From contig CAVVIT010000003.1 of NCBI GenBank assembly GCA_963748405.1, positions 202,614 to 266,613 on the forward strand: 64,000 bases of DNA. Reading direction: 5' to 3'. Made by a program: the position numbers and the translations under genes. Positions 26,656-36,119 of the stretch are shown here, piece by piece. A model generated the notes under the pieces. That model did not search any database. It was not told the origin of the DNA and saw nothing but the letters and a program-made list of their open reading frames with translations. The DNA is from Fen-1273 sp963748405. GTDB lineage: Bacteria > Bacteroidota > Ignavibacteria > UBA10030 > UBA6906. Within the stretch, counting starts at the first letter, position 1, and the number at the start of each line of letters is the position of its first letter.

Positions 26656-27403
26656 TACCGCGGACCTTACCTCCCAGCTCCGGGCACTGAAGCTCTCCGG
26701 AATCCTCGACACCCTTGATATGCGGCTCCTGGAGGCCCAGCAGAGCCAGCTCTCGTTCCCGGAAATCCTGACGATGCTCTTCTCCGATGAACTGGAAGCC
26801 AGGCGGAACCGGAAACTCGCCCGCCTGATCAAGCACGCGGGCCTGAATGCGGGTCAGACACTGGAATCCTTCGACTTCGATATCGCAACTTCAGCCAATC
26901 GGCCGCTCATCCGTGATCTTGCGACCTGTCGATTTATCGAACGCTCTGAAAACGTCTTCTTCCTCGGGCCCACCGGCACTGGGAAGACGCATCTGGCACA
27001 AGCACTCTCACACGCCGCTTGCCGGCGGTACTTGTCGGTGGAGTTTTATACGTTCGGTGAACTCTTCAGTGCGCTCACCAAGGCTGACCTCACAGGATCG
27101 GCCGATAGGCTTCTGCGGGCGCTCTGCCGGAGCGATCTGGTCGTCCTCGACGAGTTTGCGTTCAAACGACTCGACCAGAAGGCCGCAGAATGGCTTTACA
27201 TGATCGTCGACAGCAGGTACTCGACTGGTTCGATCATCCTGACGAGCAACAGATCCTTCGACGACTGGCTTGCCATCTTCCCGGACAAGGTCATGGCCAA
27301 CGCCGTCATGGACCGACTGGCGCACAATGCGCACCAGATCGTCCTCAAAGGAGAGTCGTACAGAAAGAAAAAGGGCCTGAAATCCGAACCGCTCAAGGAG
27401 TAA
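26648..27403 (+). CDS. istB: IS21-family helper ATPase IstB
   Basis: 251 residues from the ATG at 26648 inside the end of istA. Walker A is FFLGPTGTGKTHLAQAL, Walker B is SDLVVLDEFAF, and sensor-1 is IILTSNRSFDDW; the DnaC/IstB family uses this AAA+ module to guide IstA to target DNA. The start was chosen for the overlap and because the protein begins with the typical RALKLSGILDTLD helix. Confidence 0.95.
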   Translation: MANTADLTSQLRALKLSGILDTLDMRLLEAQQSQLSFPEILTMLFSDELEARRNRKLARLIKHAGLNAGQTLESFDFDIATSANRPLIRDLATCRFIERSENVFFLGPTGTGKTHLAQALSHAACRRYLSVEFYTFGELFSALTKADLTGSADRLLRALCRSDLVVLDEFAFKRLDQKAAEWLYMIVDSRYSTGSIILTSNRSFDDWLAIFPDKVMANAVMDRLAHNAHQIVLKGESYRKKKGLKSEPLKE

Positions 27404-27490
27404 ATCATGACTGAATAGACAACCGCTCTTCCAACTTTAGGGTGGGGAATACTCTGACCCTCAAAGTGGGGAATATCGTGGCCCTTGACA

Positions 27491-29222
27491 CCCAATAGCC
27501 ATTCGTCCTGTAAAGCAAAAGTATTGATATCCTCACTATAATCCATTGATAATGCTCTTACAGGCGGAATCCCCATCGTATTATATTTATAGAACGCCGA
27601 ATATAAATAGGGGAGCAATGACATTCGAAGATTATTGAATGTTCTCACCAGATTAATATAAGCCGACGGATCCTTCAGTAAAATACCTGCTTCATTTTTG
27701 TCTATATCCGGTTGCAGCCAGGGAAAATATTCAAATTGCCAACCATTGTATAACATTTGTGCTGAAAATGTCATAATGCCGATACGCATAGAATAGTCTT
27801 CCAGAGTTTTTGCATCACGGACCTCCGGGGTCCACAAGATCCCTGAATAGCCGGAACTTAAAATATATCTTACATAATCATCAATATCATTCTCGTCACT
27901 ATAAATGACAAAAGGCATCGGAGCAGCGAGTGCATATGACGCTCGCACATTGCTGTATGTGCGTTTGTTTTCTCTCCTGAATCCTCCATAAATGCTCCTT
28001 TGATAGAGCCGGCCCAGCAACATGTGCATTTGTTCCCCATCCAAACCAGAAGGAAATCTTGTGAACTCCGGGAATTGCCACTCTTCAAAGGCTTTCTGTA
28101 AATTTCCCGAACCATCACATTCATCTAATTTAAATCCATCTATTCCTTTTTGAATTAATTGTTTTCTGTGATATTCAGCAAATAGATCTGATGTTTCTTC
28201 ATCGGCAAAGTCAGGCACAAGCCCGTTCCAGACACAAAAGTTACCAGATCGCGTCAATAATTGTTTATAAATCGGGCTCAGATTGTCAACATAAGCCTGT
28301 TCCCATAAATCCAGACCAAAATTGTTATCATGAACCCTTTTTATAAATTCATCAGGATGGGGGAAGTTTATTTTATTCCAATCATATGTTGACGAATAAG
28401 AATGAGTTTGCCATCCACCTTCCAATCCAATTGATGAAAACGGAATTTCTTCTTTTCTGATTTCACTTATCATTTTAAGGACTTTGTTTTCGTTATGGCT
28501 GGCTTTCATTAAGTAACGAGGCGCCAAACCTGATAACGACGGCAATGCCCCGCCTCCTGAAAAAAGGTTGTATCGTGATACTACATCAAGCATTATCGAT
28601 CCACGGAATACATATACTTCCACTCCCTGTGCTACCGGAACTTCAATATAGAGTGCCGGATTTTCCTTTTCCTGCTTGCCGTATACGTCTTCAATATTTG
28701 TGGTATTTACATCATGTTTAGCGGAACCCATTTTTTGTTTATCTTCATTACTCATGGCTTGTGCTTCACCAATTGAGAATACACAATAGCGGGCAGAGTT
28801 TACATATATTCCATATCCTGCACTGCTAACGATAAAAGGAACAGGTGCATGAGATCTCCCTTTCCCATCGGGATCGCTTGAATGGGTTTGTAATTGTTTT
28901 CTCCAGCCGTTTTGTATCAAACTCTTACATTGCAAACCAAGTCCAAAAAGAGTCTCTTCCTTCTTAACCGGTATCTCTATAAGTGTACCTCTTGGAGTGA
29001 CAGATATTTGAATATCAGAAAGTTTAAATGGTAACTCTTTTGATGCTGTCATTTGGCTGATCGCGTCTGTTTTTATCGGGAAATCTCTAAACGATGTAGG
29101 AGTAAGCTTTTCGGGCTTTCCAGCTTTTAACTCCCAGATACCATTCGCTATTTCTTTGATGTGAACTCCCTTATTGATCTCAGGTGATGATTGGCTGCAC
29201 TCAAAAAAAAGTAATGCAACTA
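27491..29222 (-). pseudogene. GH31 alpha-glucosidase-type hydrolase, N-terminal and catalytic fragment
   Basis: The minus-strand frame runs from just after the IS630 junction (VALLFFECSQSSPEINKG) through the N-terminal beta-sandwich (ETLFGLGLQCKSL) and the (beta/alpha)8 barrel: IPFSSIGLEGGWQTHSYSST, then DGFKLDECDGSG carrying the presumed nucleophile Asp, and LWTPEVRDAKTLEDYSMRIG. It stops at DEWLLG, where IS21 interrupts it. The rest is at 24021-24761. The original start ATG is at 30343-30345, beyond IS630. Sequence between the two insertions is intact, so inactivation looks recent. GH31 enzymes cleave alpha-glucosides or alpha-xylosides; the signal suggests a lipoprotein. Confidence 0.85.
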
Positions 29223-29254
29223 TTGATTCCTGTATAAATAAAGTCCTATAAAGG

Positions 29255-29755
29255 TCAAAAAAGAGAGGAACGACGTAGAAACGCTCTCAGAAGGGCCGGT
29301 TTTTTCTGGATGGCTCTGGTGTAGCGCCGAGTCTCACGTGCCAGGTCATCGACTTCCACGGGGGCGTTGTTTGCCATTCCACCTGTCTTGAGGTATCCCC
29401 AAAGGTATTCGACGGGGTTCAATTCAGGTGCATAGGGCGGGAAGAACTCCATGCGAAGCCTTGATTGAGAGGCGATCATGTTGTGAACGATTTTGGCTTT
29501 GTGAGTCCTCGAACGGTCCCAAACGACAATGCATCGCCCGGTAATGTGTCGTTTGAGCTGATCGAGAAATGCCAGCGCGAGAACGGCATTAATGTTGACG
29601 TTCTTGTGGAGCCGAAAGAAGAGACGGACCCGGCGACCGTGAGGGGACACGACAATAGCGGCAATGGCTGAGACCTTTTGATGAGAGCGGGTACGATGGT
29701 AGATACTGGGAGTTTGTCCACGCGGCGCCCACGTACGGCGAACGACGGGTGCCAT
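29255..29755 (-). CDS. IS630-family transposase, C-terminal DDE part
   Basis: The frame is open from the A8 slippery run (~29807). It gives LALIDESGFLMAPVVRRTWAP (first Asp), CIVVWDRSRTHKAKIV (second Asp) and FFPPYAPELNPVEYLWGYLK (Glu), the DDE_3 pattern. It has no convincing start of its own and is expected to be made as a fusion with the upstream frame by -1 slippage. Confidence 0.9.
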   Translation of the reverse strand: MAPVVRRTWAPRGQTPSIYHRTRSHQKVSAIAAIVVSPHGRRVRLFFRLHKNVNINAVLALAFLDQLKRHITGRCIVVWDRSRTHKAKIVHNMIASQSRLRMEFFPPYAPELNPVEYLWGYLKTGGMANNAPVEVDDLARETRRYTRAIQKKPALLRAFLRRSSLF

Positions 29756-29793
29756 CAGAAAACCGCTTTCATCTATGAGCGCAAGCGACGCTC

Positions 29794-30273
29794 TTAACGA
29801 ACGGGCTTTTTTTTAGTGTGCGGCCACTCCACCCGGCGCCAGGTGTGAACCTGATGCTCGTCGCGTTCAACGGGCCGTCGCTGAGGCTTTTGCGGCGACC
29901 ATCCCAGGGAGCGCATCAAACGCGAAAGATGATCAACATGATAGCTCACACCGAAGTGTTTGTCGATGACCGACGCGATCCGAGGGCATGTCCACAGATC
30001 AGTAGGGAACCCGGCAGCACGTCCCCCTTTGAGCAGAAGCTGCTCGAGTTTCCGGCGCTTCCCTGCGCTCAGGCGATGCGGGCGACCCGTGTTCGGCCGA
30101 GCCTCGATGCCCTCCCTTCCCTGGGATCGATAAGCTGCGTTCCATCGCCGAACGCTCCGACGATCAACACCAAGCATACGAGCGACATCAACAGGTCGCT
30201 GACCCTCACGCAAGAGCCGAATTGCTCGATCCCGACGATCTTCCAATACTTCTGGTTTTCCAGATGGGCGCAT
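29794..30273 (-). CDS. IS630-family transposase, N-terminal helix-turn-helix part
   Basis: 159 residues: RAIRLLREGQRPVDVARMLG and DRRSVRRWNAAYRSQGREG form the first helix-turn-helix, and VIDKHFGVSYHVDHLSRLMR the winged-helix region of IS630/Tc1 transposases. It ends shortly after WPHTKKKPVR. At the eight-A run 29808-29815 (T8 on the plus strand) the product can shift to the DDE frame. Confidence 0.9.
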   Translation of the reverse strand: MRPSGKPEVLEDRRDRAIRLLREGQRPVDVARMLGVDRRSVRRWNAAYRSQGREGIEARPNTGRPHRLSAGKRRKLEQLLLKGGRAAGFPTDLWTCPRIASVIDKHFGVSYHVDHLSRLMRSLGWSPQKPQRRPVERDEHQVHTWRRVEWPHTKKKPVR

Positions 30274-30321
30274 GGTTCACCTCCCACCCGCAATATAGGA
30301 CATTTATTATGTAGGAGTCAA

Positions 30322-30345
30322 TAGTGTATAAATAATGCATTTCAT
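30322..30345 (-). pseudogene. detached start of the GH31 gene
   Basis: ATG at 30343-30345 encodes MKCIIYT up to the IS630 junction. Joining across the TA target gives MKCIIYTLVALLFFECSQSS, a continuous lipoprotein-type signal peptide leading into the fragment at 27491-29222. Confidence 0.8.
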
Positions 30346-31017
30346 GTCAGGTATGTAAATGTTCTTTCGGTTAGTTGTGATATGCCATACCCTATCGGAC
30401 TGTTTTCGCATTAATGCGATAGAGACCTTTAGTAATACCGTCGTCGCTGGTCTTGAAGTGGCGTGTGGATTCGTCGAAGGGGGGATTGATAACTGGATTC
30501 TCGATGATCGCAGAAGGCATCGCTTCGTAGTTTCCTTTCTGATCACCACAACAGAAAGCCCGCCAGGGAATCGGATTGTTCTCCCTACGCGGGCTCTACA
30601 AGGAACTATCGGTGACTTTCAGTCATCCTGCTATAACCTTGTGCGTGGTATGAAGGTAGGAGAATGATAGGTTAGACGCAATGCGGCAAGGATGGGCTGA
30701 GTGGCGATTTCCGCCTCATTTTTGGCATACCCACCCTCGGTGACAGGCCCATCACGAACTCATCATGCCTTGCTTCGAGCTATTTCATGTCCTTTAACAA
30801 GGCCATGCCTTCATCTGCTCCCCATGGCTCAACGTCGTCCAGGTCCTCATCCATTCCCCACCTCCGACCGTTCAATCTTCTACTCCAAGTCTTTCTTCGG
30901 CGCGTTCAATACAGCGAAATCCCAGTCTTCGGCACCCTGGTACGGGAGCCAGTGCTCTCTGTTTTCGCGGTCTCTGCGCTTCAACCGTTGAAGTATTCTT
31001 TGGAAGTTCCCAGCCGT
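30346..31017. other. non-coding interval upstream of the GH31 remnant
   Basis: No gene is supported. It contains the palindrome at 30406-30419, a hairpin AGCCCGC / GCGGGCT around 30557-30595, and a 42-bp degenerate repeat at 30753-30794 that recurs at 36224-36265. The repeat reads KDM-x-x-LEARHDEFV on the minus strand. Several minus-strand stop codons suggest dead coding sequence between 30740 and 31000. Confidence 0.4.
30406..30419. promoter_or_regulatory. candidate operator palindrome upstream of GH31
   Basis: Perfect 14-bp palindrome TCGCATTAATGCGA, 61 bp upstream of the original GH31 start codon. The position and symmetry fit a LacI- or TetR-type operator for a sugar-utilisation gene; no regulator gene is adjacent. 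Confidence 0.35.
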
Positions 31018-31821
31018 TCATTGCGGGTCTTCCTCAAGGGCTTTTTTTACCGCTGCTGAGGCATGACTTCCGGCATTGATCATCAGACCCGCTTCCGAGC
31101 TGATGCTGACCATACGCATCCCCTTTCGAGCCCATAACGCCGCCCGCTCGAGGTCGTTGACGTGAATTGCAGGAACAACGGCCCTTCTGTGGCAGAAGGC
31201 GATGGTTCGCTCAATGGACTGGATGAACAGCGGATCATCCAAATTTCCGGGCCTGCCGAGTGCGATGGAGAGATCGTTGGGCCCGACTAGCGCAACGTCG
31301 ACGCCGGGAATAGCAAGAATGTCCTCGATGTGCTCGAGGGCCTCACGTGTCTCCACCTGGACGATAAGCAGAGTCTCTTCGTTCATCGCTTGCATGGCCT
31401 CCCCCACGGGTCCGGACTGGAAATTCGTGTGGCCCCTGGCCAAGACGCTCCCGCGTTTTCCGACGGGTGGATACTTCATCATCTGAAGCACAGACAGAAC
31501 TTCGGAACTGTTGGTGATCCGAGGGACCATGATACCCTGAGCCCCGGCATCGAGCGGCTGGGTAATGGCGGCGTAGCTCAGTTCGGGAATCCGGACAATC
31601 GGGGTGATACCTACCGACCTTGCTGTTCGGCTGAGGTCGGCGATTGTCTCGATCGTGAAAGGCCCGTGCTCATTGTCAATCAGAACAAAGTCGAACCCTG
31701 CGTTGGCAAGAAACTGCATGACCGCGGGCTGACGGATTTCGACAAGCATCGTCCCGACCGCGGTTTTTCCCGCCTTGAGATCCTTCTTCAGACGGTTCGG
31801 GGTGAACCAGGGTGCGTTCAT
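31018..31821 (-). CDS. HpcH/HpaI-type class II aldolase
   Basis: 267 residues from the ATG at 31821. Motifs: AVGTMLVEIRQPAVMQFLANAGF, DFVLIDNEHGPFTIETI (metal/substrate Glu-His region), PLDAGAQGIMVPRITNS, LLIVQVETREALEHIEDI (metal Glu) and GVDVALVGPNDLSIALG. It matches the 4-hydroxy-2-oxoheptanedioate aldolase / 2-dehydro-3-deoxyglucarate aldolase superfamily, which cleaves 2-keto-3-deoxy acids to pyruvate and an aldehyde. No catabolic partners are next to it, so the physiological substrate is open. Confidence 0.85.
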   Translation of the reverse strand: MNAPWFTPNRLKKDLKAGKTAVGTMLVEIRQPAVMQFLANAGFDFVLIDNEHGPFTIETIADLSRTARSVGITPIVRIPELSYAAITQPLDAGAQGIMVPRITNSSEVLSVLQMMKYPPVGKRGSVLARGHTNFQSGPVGEAMQAMNEETLLIVQVETREALEHIEDILAIPGVDVALVGPNDLSIALGRPGNLDDPLFIQSIERTIAFCHRRAVVPAIHVNDLERAALWARKGMRMVSISSEAGLMINAGSHASAAVKKALEEDPQ

Positions 31822-32080
31822 CGGCAATCAATTGATCGTAAGACTTCGTGATCGCTGCGTGCGAGAAGGTGTGAAAGGGTACGGCTACACACCGCATTCG
31901 AGCAATATAAGAACTGAGCTCTTGAGGGGCAAAGGAAGGACGAAAAGACCACACCACCTGCTTTACCGCCCAAAGCTCCTTAGCCGAAGTGATGTCCTGC
32001 GCTGTCTCTGGTCACGCCTCACGTCCTAGGTTAACTACCGCCGCCGGAGGCGGCGGCATCATACACGATGACACAAAAGC

Positions 32081-32150
32081 AAAAATGCCCGAATCATTTC
32101 GATTCAGGCACTTTTTGCGGGGCGGACGGGGGTCTCAGCGAACCCTCATT
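32081..32150 (-). repeat. terminator plus tRNA-3'-end-like scar repeat, copy 5
   Basis: Hairpin TGCCCGAATC / GATTCAGGCA flanked by A and T runs adjoins GCGGGGCGGACGGG and a GTCTCAGCGAACCCTCATT segment. The hairpin sequence differs from copies 1-3 while its position is conserved. Confidence 0.55.
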
Positions 32151-32195
32151 ATCCTTGAAATCGCGCTGAAAAAGCAAGACGGGCGATTTTGAACG

Positions 32196-32225
32196 AGCCC
32201 CGGCATCACATGTCGGGGCTATTTG
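32196..32225 (+). terminator. orphan terminator hairpin, near-copy of the one at 5996
   Basis: AGCCCCGGCA / TGTCGGGGCT with loop TCACA and the same preceding GAACG, followed by ATTTGTTTG. No gene ends just upstream, so it looks like the remnant of a lost 3' end. Confidence 0.55.
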
Positions 32226-32618
32226 TTTGTAAACAGAGCACCCGCGGCCGTTGTCCCGGGAGGGGCCGGAAGGGCTTGAGCAGGTGTATCCGCGATAGCT
32301 GCATCCCATTTAAAGTCCAACGAATGACAGGTTTTTCTCTCAACCCCATCACACCACTGAACTTCTTCTCAGCGTTCGCCAAGTTTATCTTCAGTCCAAT
32401 ATACTTCATGTGAGTAGTCTCTTGATAGAGTCATCTCAAGAGACTACGTTTGACCCAGTGCAGATAGGTCGACAAGCGGATGAGTTGCCGTGGCTTCCGT
32501 GTCTGACCTGAGAGCGCAGCCTGGCCTTGTAATCCTCACCGACGCGCTCCCATCTCTCTCATTGGGCCACTGACACCTCCGCTGGGGCCACACCGTCCTT
32601 CAGATTGGGGGGGAACCA

Positions 32619-32922
32619 ATGAGAACTCAAATCGTCTCCTTTGCGCTTGTGGCTGTGCTTTCAGGCTCAGTCGCGCCAGCTCAATGGGTACAAACCAGCG
32701 GGCCCGAAGGTACAGACACGTACTCTCTTGCTGTGAGCGGCACGAATCTCTTTGCCGGTACTTATAAGGGTGGGGTATACCGTTCCACTAACAGCGGCGG
32801 GAGTTGGACTGCTGTCGATTCCGGCCTGACCAACATGTGGGTCCGTGCTCTTGCTGTCAGCGGCACGAACATCTTTGCCGGAACCTATGGCAACGGTGTC
32901 TTTCTCTCGACCAACAACGGCA
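32619..32922 (+). pseudogene. T9SS propeller protein, N-terminal fragment (split by IS3)
   Basis: Starts with a signal peptide (IVSFALVAVLSGSVAPAQ) and BNR-like blades (GVYRSTNSGGSWTAVDSGL, GVFLSTNNG), then is interrupted by IS3. The interruption falls exactly before the TSW that completes the repeat unit. The bases GGCA at 32919-32922 are duplicated at 34318-34321. The remainder continues at 34322. Confidence 0.9.
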
Positions 32923-33086
32923 TATATTGCCCCCCTCTGAGCTGAGACAGTCATTGTCTTGAGTCTTTCTTCCCTCTCAAGGCACTCCGTGGGGGGGGGG
33001 AGGAGTGCCTTGGCGCCGCGATTTTCGAGCCGTTGCATCTTTAACGTCTGGTTCTCATACTTCCAATAATAGAGGAGAACCAACGT

Positions 33087-33383
33087 ATGCCGCACGCCGA
33101 GTCAGGAAAATCGATCGAGGAAAAGCTCGCCATCGTCCTCGAAGGGCTGAAAGAATCGACGAATATCACGGAACTCTGTCGAAATCACGGTATCAGTCAG
33201 GCCACCTACTACAATTGGCGCGATAAGTTCTTCGAAGGCGGCAAGACCGCCCTGGCCGGTAACGGCCCCGGGGGCCGCGGATCGAGTGACGTCGACAAGG
33301 CGAAGATCGCCGAGTTGGAACGGGTCATCGGCCAGCAGGCGGTCGAGATCCAGGTATTTAAAAAAAAACTGAAACTGTTCTGA
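33087..33383 (+). CDS. IS3-family transposase OrfA
   Basis: 98 residues: GKSIEEKLAIVLEGLKESTN, then the helix-turn-helix ITELCRNHGISQATYYNWRD, and a coil IAELERVIGQQAVEIQVFKK. It ends just after a nine-A run (33360-33368). A -1 shift there opens a continuous frame into orfB (TETVLSDDELVCALETEG). Confidence 0.9.
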   Translation: MPHAESGKSIEEKLAIVLEGLKESTNITELCRNHGISQATYYNWRDKFFEGGKTALAGNGPGGRGSSDVDKAKIAELERVIGQQAVEIQVFKKKLKLF

Positions 33384-33421
33384 GTGATGATGAACTCGTT
33401 TGCGCACTTGAGACCGAAGGC

Positions 33422-34261
33422 GTGCCGGTGGCTGAGACCTGCCGGATCTTACGGCTCTCCCGGGCGAGTTACTACCGGCGCCAACGAGCTCTCACACTCC
33501 TGAAGCCGGAAATGCCACACCAGGACGCTTCGGAGGCTGCTCTCCTGGAGAAGATCAAGGATCTGGCCGGGAAGCACCCCTTCTGGGGCTATCGGCGGAT
33601 CACTGCGTTTCTACGGCGCAAATGCTCATGGAACGTGAATCGGAAGCGCGTGCGGCGTCTGATGCGCCTGCACGGGCTTTCGGTCCCGGTCAAGCGCTAC
33701 AAAGCGAAGCGTGCAGAGACGCGCTCCAAGCCCCAGCCCACCCGGCGCAATGAGTGGTGGGGTACGGATATGACCAAATTCTACATACAGGGCCTCGGTT
33801 GGCTGTACCTGGTGGTCGTCATCGACTGGTACACCAAGCGTGCCCTGGGCTACTCGCTCGGGCTCAGGCCGAAGACGGACCTCTGGCTCGAGGCATTGCA
33901 TCAGGCCGTTGAAGTTGCCTGTCCTGCGGGCAGCCGAGCGGAGACCGTTCACCTGATGAGCGACAATGGTTCACAACCGACGAGCGCACGTTACGAAAAG
34001 GTACTCGAAATCCTAAAAATCGAGCACGTTACCACCAGCTACAATAACCCGAAAGGAAACGCAGACACCGAGCGCTTCATGCGGACGTTCAAGGAGGAAG
34101 TTGTTTGGCCGAACGAATTTGCATCGCTTGAAGAGGCCATTGCAGCTGTCAACACCTTCTTCCTGTTCTACAACCGGGACTATCCGCACTCGACACTGAT
34201 GGGCATGAGCCCGATAGACTTTGAAGCTTCGCTGAACCAGACACAGACAGCAGCGGCTTAA
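33422..34261 (+). CDS. IS3-family transposase OrfB (DDE integrase core)
   Basis: 279 residues: CRILRLSRASYYRRQ, HPFWGYRRITAFLRR and VNRKRVRRLMRLHGL precede the core, with EWWGTDMTKFYI (Asp), HLMSDNGSQPTSARY (Asp) and GNADTERFMRTFKEE (Glu). The catalytic triad is complete. Translation probably depends on frameshifting from orfA. Confidence 0.9.
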   Translation: MPVAETCRILRLSRASYYRRQRALTLLKPEMPHQDASEAALLEKIKDLAGKHPFWGYRRITAFLRRKCSWNVNRKRVRRLMRLHGLSVPVKRYKAKRAETRSKPQPTRRNEWWGTDMTKFYIQGLGWLYLVVVIDWYTKRALGYSLGLRPKTDLWLEALHQAVEVACPAGSRAETVHLMSDNGSQPTSARYEKVLEILKIEHVTTSYNNPKGNADTERFMRTFKEEVVWPNEFASLEEAIAAVNTFFLFYNRDYPHSTLMGMSPIDFEASLNQTQTAAA

Positions 34262-34317
34262 AAAAAGACTCAACCAAATCTCACGCAAATCTGTCTTGAC
34301 TTCTGGGGAGCATTACT

Positions 34318-36066
34318 GGCACCAGCTGGACTGCTTCGGCCTTGAGGAATGCAGGGATCTTTGCTCTTGCCGTCAGCGGCACGAACATCTTTGCCGGGTC
34401 TGGTGGCGGAATATCTCGTTCCACCAACAACGGCGCTAACTGGACTGCCGTCGATTCCGGTCTGACAGACCTGGATGTGCGTGCTCTTGCAGTCAGCGGC
34501 TCCAATCTCATTGCGGGAACCACCGGTGGCGTCTTCATTTCCACCAACAACGGCACCAGCTGGGCCGCTTATAGTTCCGGACTGACCAATGCGAATGTCC
34601 TTGCGCTTACCGTCAACGGCACTGACTTGTATGCGGGAACCAGCGGCGGCGGTGTCTTCCGTGCTACCAACAACGGAAAAAGCTGGACTGCCGTTGATTC
34701 CGGCTTGACCAACTCCGATGTTTACGCTCTTGCCGTCAGCGGTTCCAGTCTCTTTGCCGGAACTGATATTGGTGTCTTTCGTTCAACCAACTCCGGTGGC
34801 ATCTGGAGTTTGAGCCTCACGGGCTTCGGAGTCAATGCTTTTGCTGTCGCCGGCCCGAATCTCTTTGCCGGGACCTTTGTTGGCGGCGTCTTCCTCTCCA
34901 CAAACAGCGGCGGCAGCTGGACCTCTGTCAATTCCGGACTGAGGAACTCGTATGTCAACGCCCTGGCCGCCAGCGGCACGAACCTTTTTGCCGGAGGCCC
35001 TGGCGGCGTCTTCATTTCCACCAACAATGGCACCAGCTGGGCCGGCGCCAATTCCGGCTTGCTGGATTGCAGCGTAAATGCTCTCGCAGTCATTGGCTCG
35101 AATCTATTTGCCGCTACGGAATGCGGCGGAGGCGTCTTTCTCTCCACCAACGCGGGCGCCAGCTGGACTCTGGTTAATCCGCCGACGTCCCTCTCTGTCC
35201 TGTCTCTTGCTGTCAGCGGCACGAATCTCTTTGCTGGTACATATGGCGACGGTGTCTTTGTATCCACGAACAACGGAGCGAGCTGGACGCCTGTAAAATC
35301 CGGCCTGACGAACACGGTCGTTAATGCCCTTGCCGCCAATGGTGTTACTCTGTTTGCAGGGACCAGCGGCGGCGGTGTTTTTCGATCGACCAACAGCGGC
35401 ACCAGCTGGACTGCTTCCGGCTTGACAAACTTGACTGTTAATGCGCTTGTAATCAGCGGTACGAACCTCTTTGCCGGAACCTTGACCGCTGGCATTTTCC
35501 TTTCGACCAACAGCGGTGGCAGCTGGACCGCTGTCGATTCCGGCCAGAAGAACTCAATTATCCATGTCTTCGCCGTGAGCGGCACGAATCTCTTCGCTGG
35601 AACAGACAGCGGCGGAGTGTTTCTTTCCAGCAAAAACGGTACCAGCTGGACGGCTGTCGATTCCGGCCTTGCCAACGTGGACGTCTGTGCCCTCGCTGTC
35701 AGCGGCACGGATCTGATTGCCGGAACCGCATGGGCCAGTGCGTGGCGAAGGCCGCTGGCGGAGATGGTGACTTCAATTCAGCCGTTGATGAGCGAATCGT
35801 TCCGGGGGTTCTCCCTTGACCAGAACTACCCCAACCCCTTCAACCCAAGCACGACGATCAAGTACGAGCTGCCAAAGGCGTCGATGGTGAGCTTGAGCAT
35901 TTATGACATTCTCGGGCGTGAGGTATCAGTGTTGGTGAACGAGAGAGAGAATGCGGGATCGTACGAGGTGAAATTCGACGGTGTGAATCTCGCGAGCGGC
36001 GTGTACTTCTACAGATTGCAGGCTGGAAGCTTTGTGCAGTCAAGAAAGCTCCATTTAATCAAGTAA
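34318..36066 (+). pseudogene. T9SS propeller protein, C-terminal fragment (split by IS3)
   Basis: Continues the 32619 gene: more than ten ~43-residue BNR units (NGTSWTAVDSGL..., ALAVSGTNLFAGT..., GVFLSTNSG). It ends in a T9SS type-A sorting domain (NYPNPFNPSTTIKYELP, ILGREVSVLVNE, LASGVYFYRLQAG, RKLHLIK). Together with the first fragment the protein would be ~680 residues. The repeats are highly uniform at the DNA level, which favours recombination between units. A TTG at 34342 is the first possible internal start, but no ribosome-binding site supports it. Confidence 0.9.
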
Positions 36067-36091
36067 GCCAGGATTTCACGAGAGAAAGAAT

Positions 36092-36119
36092 GGGCCCGGA
36101 AGTTTCTGGGCCCTTTTTT
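36092..36119 (+). terminator. rho-independent terminator
   Basis: GGGCCCGGA / TCTGGGCCC stem with a short loop followed by six T, 26 bp after the propeller stop codon. Confidence 0.85.

Larger units (their letters stand above)
24762..27490 (+). mobile_element. IS21-family insertion sequence, 2729 bp, complete
   Basis: Ends read inward as TGTCGAGGACCACGTATATT (left) and TGTCAAGGGCCACGATATTC (right), both continuing into CCCC. They are flanked by the 6-bp target duplication CCCAAT at 24756-24761 and 27491-27496. It carries istA and istB, with multiple 24-bp repeats near the left end. It lies inside the GH31 gene. Removing the element and one CCCAAT copy restores the codons for W-L-L-G-D-N. Confidence 0.95.
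29223..30321 (-). mobile_element. IS630-family insertion sequence, 1099 bp, complete
   Basis: Terminal inverted repeats TTGATTCCTGTATAAATAAA (left) and TTGACTCCTACATAATAAAT (right) both continue to GTCCTATA. They are flanked by the TA dinucleotide on each side (29221-29222 and 30322-30323), the target duplication of this family. It is inserted in codon 8 of the GH31 signal peptide. The transposase is encoded in two frames joined at an A8 run. Confidence 0.9.
31828..32618. other. non-coding interval with scar repeat and terminator
   Basis: About 790 bp without a supportable gene. It holds scar copy 5 (32081-32150), a terminator copy at 32196-32225 and, at its end, the upstream region of the propeller gene with GGGGGGAA before the ATG at 32619. 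Confidence 0.4.
32923..34317 (+). mobile_element. IS3-family insertion sequence, 1395 bp, complete
   Basis: Flanked by the 4-bp target duplication GGCA (32919-32922 and 34318-34321). Ends read inward TATATTGCCCCCCTCTGAGC and AGTAATGCTCCCCAGAAGTC, sharing TGCYCCCC and then AGACAG. It carries orfA and orfB. Excision with one GGCA copy restores the propeller reading frame and the STNNGTSW repeat consensus. It differs from the IS3 element at 22.7 kb in ends and proteins. Confidence 0.9.

Noticed and set aside
34722..35708. Long minus-strand open frame inside the propeller gene
   Set aside because: It is the shadow of a repetitive GC-biased coding sequence; the plus strand carries the repeat and sorting-domain homology.
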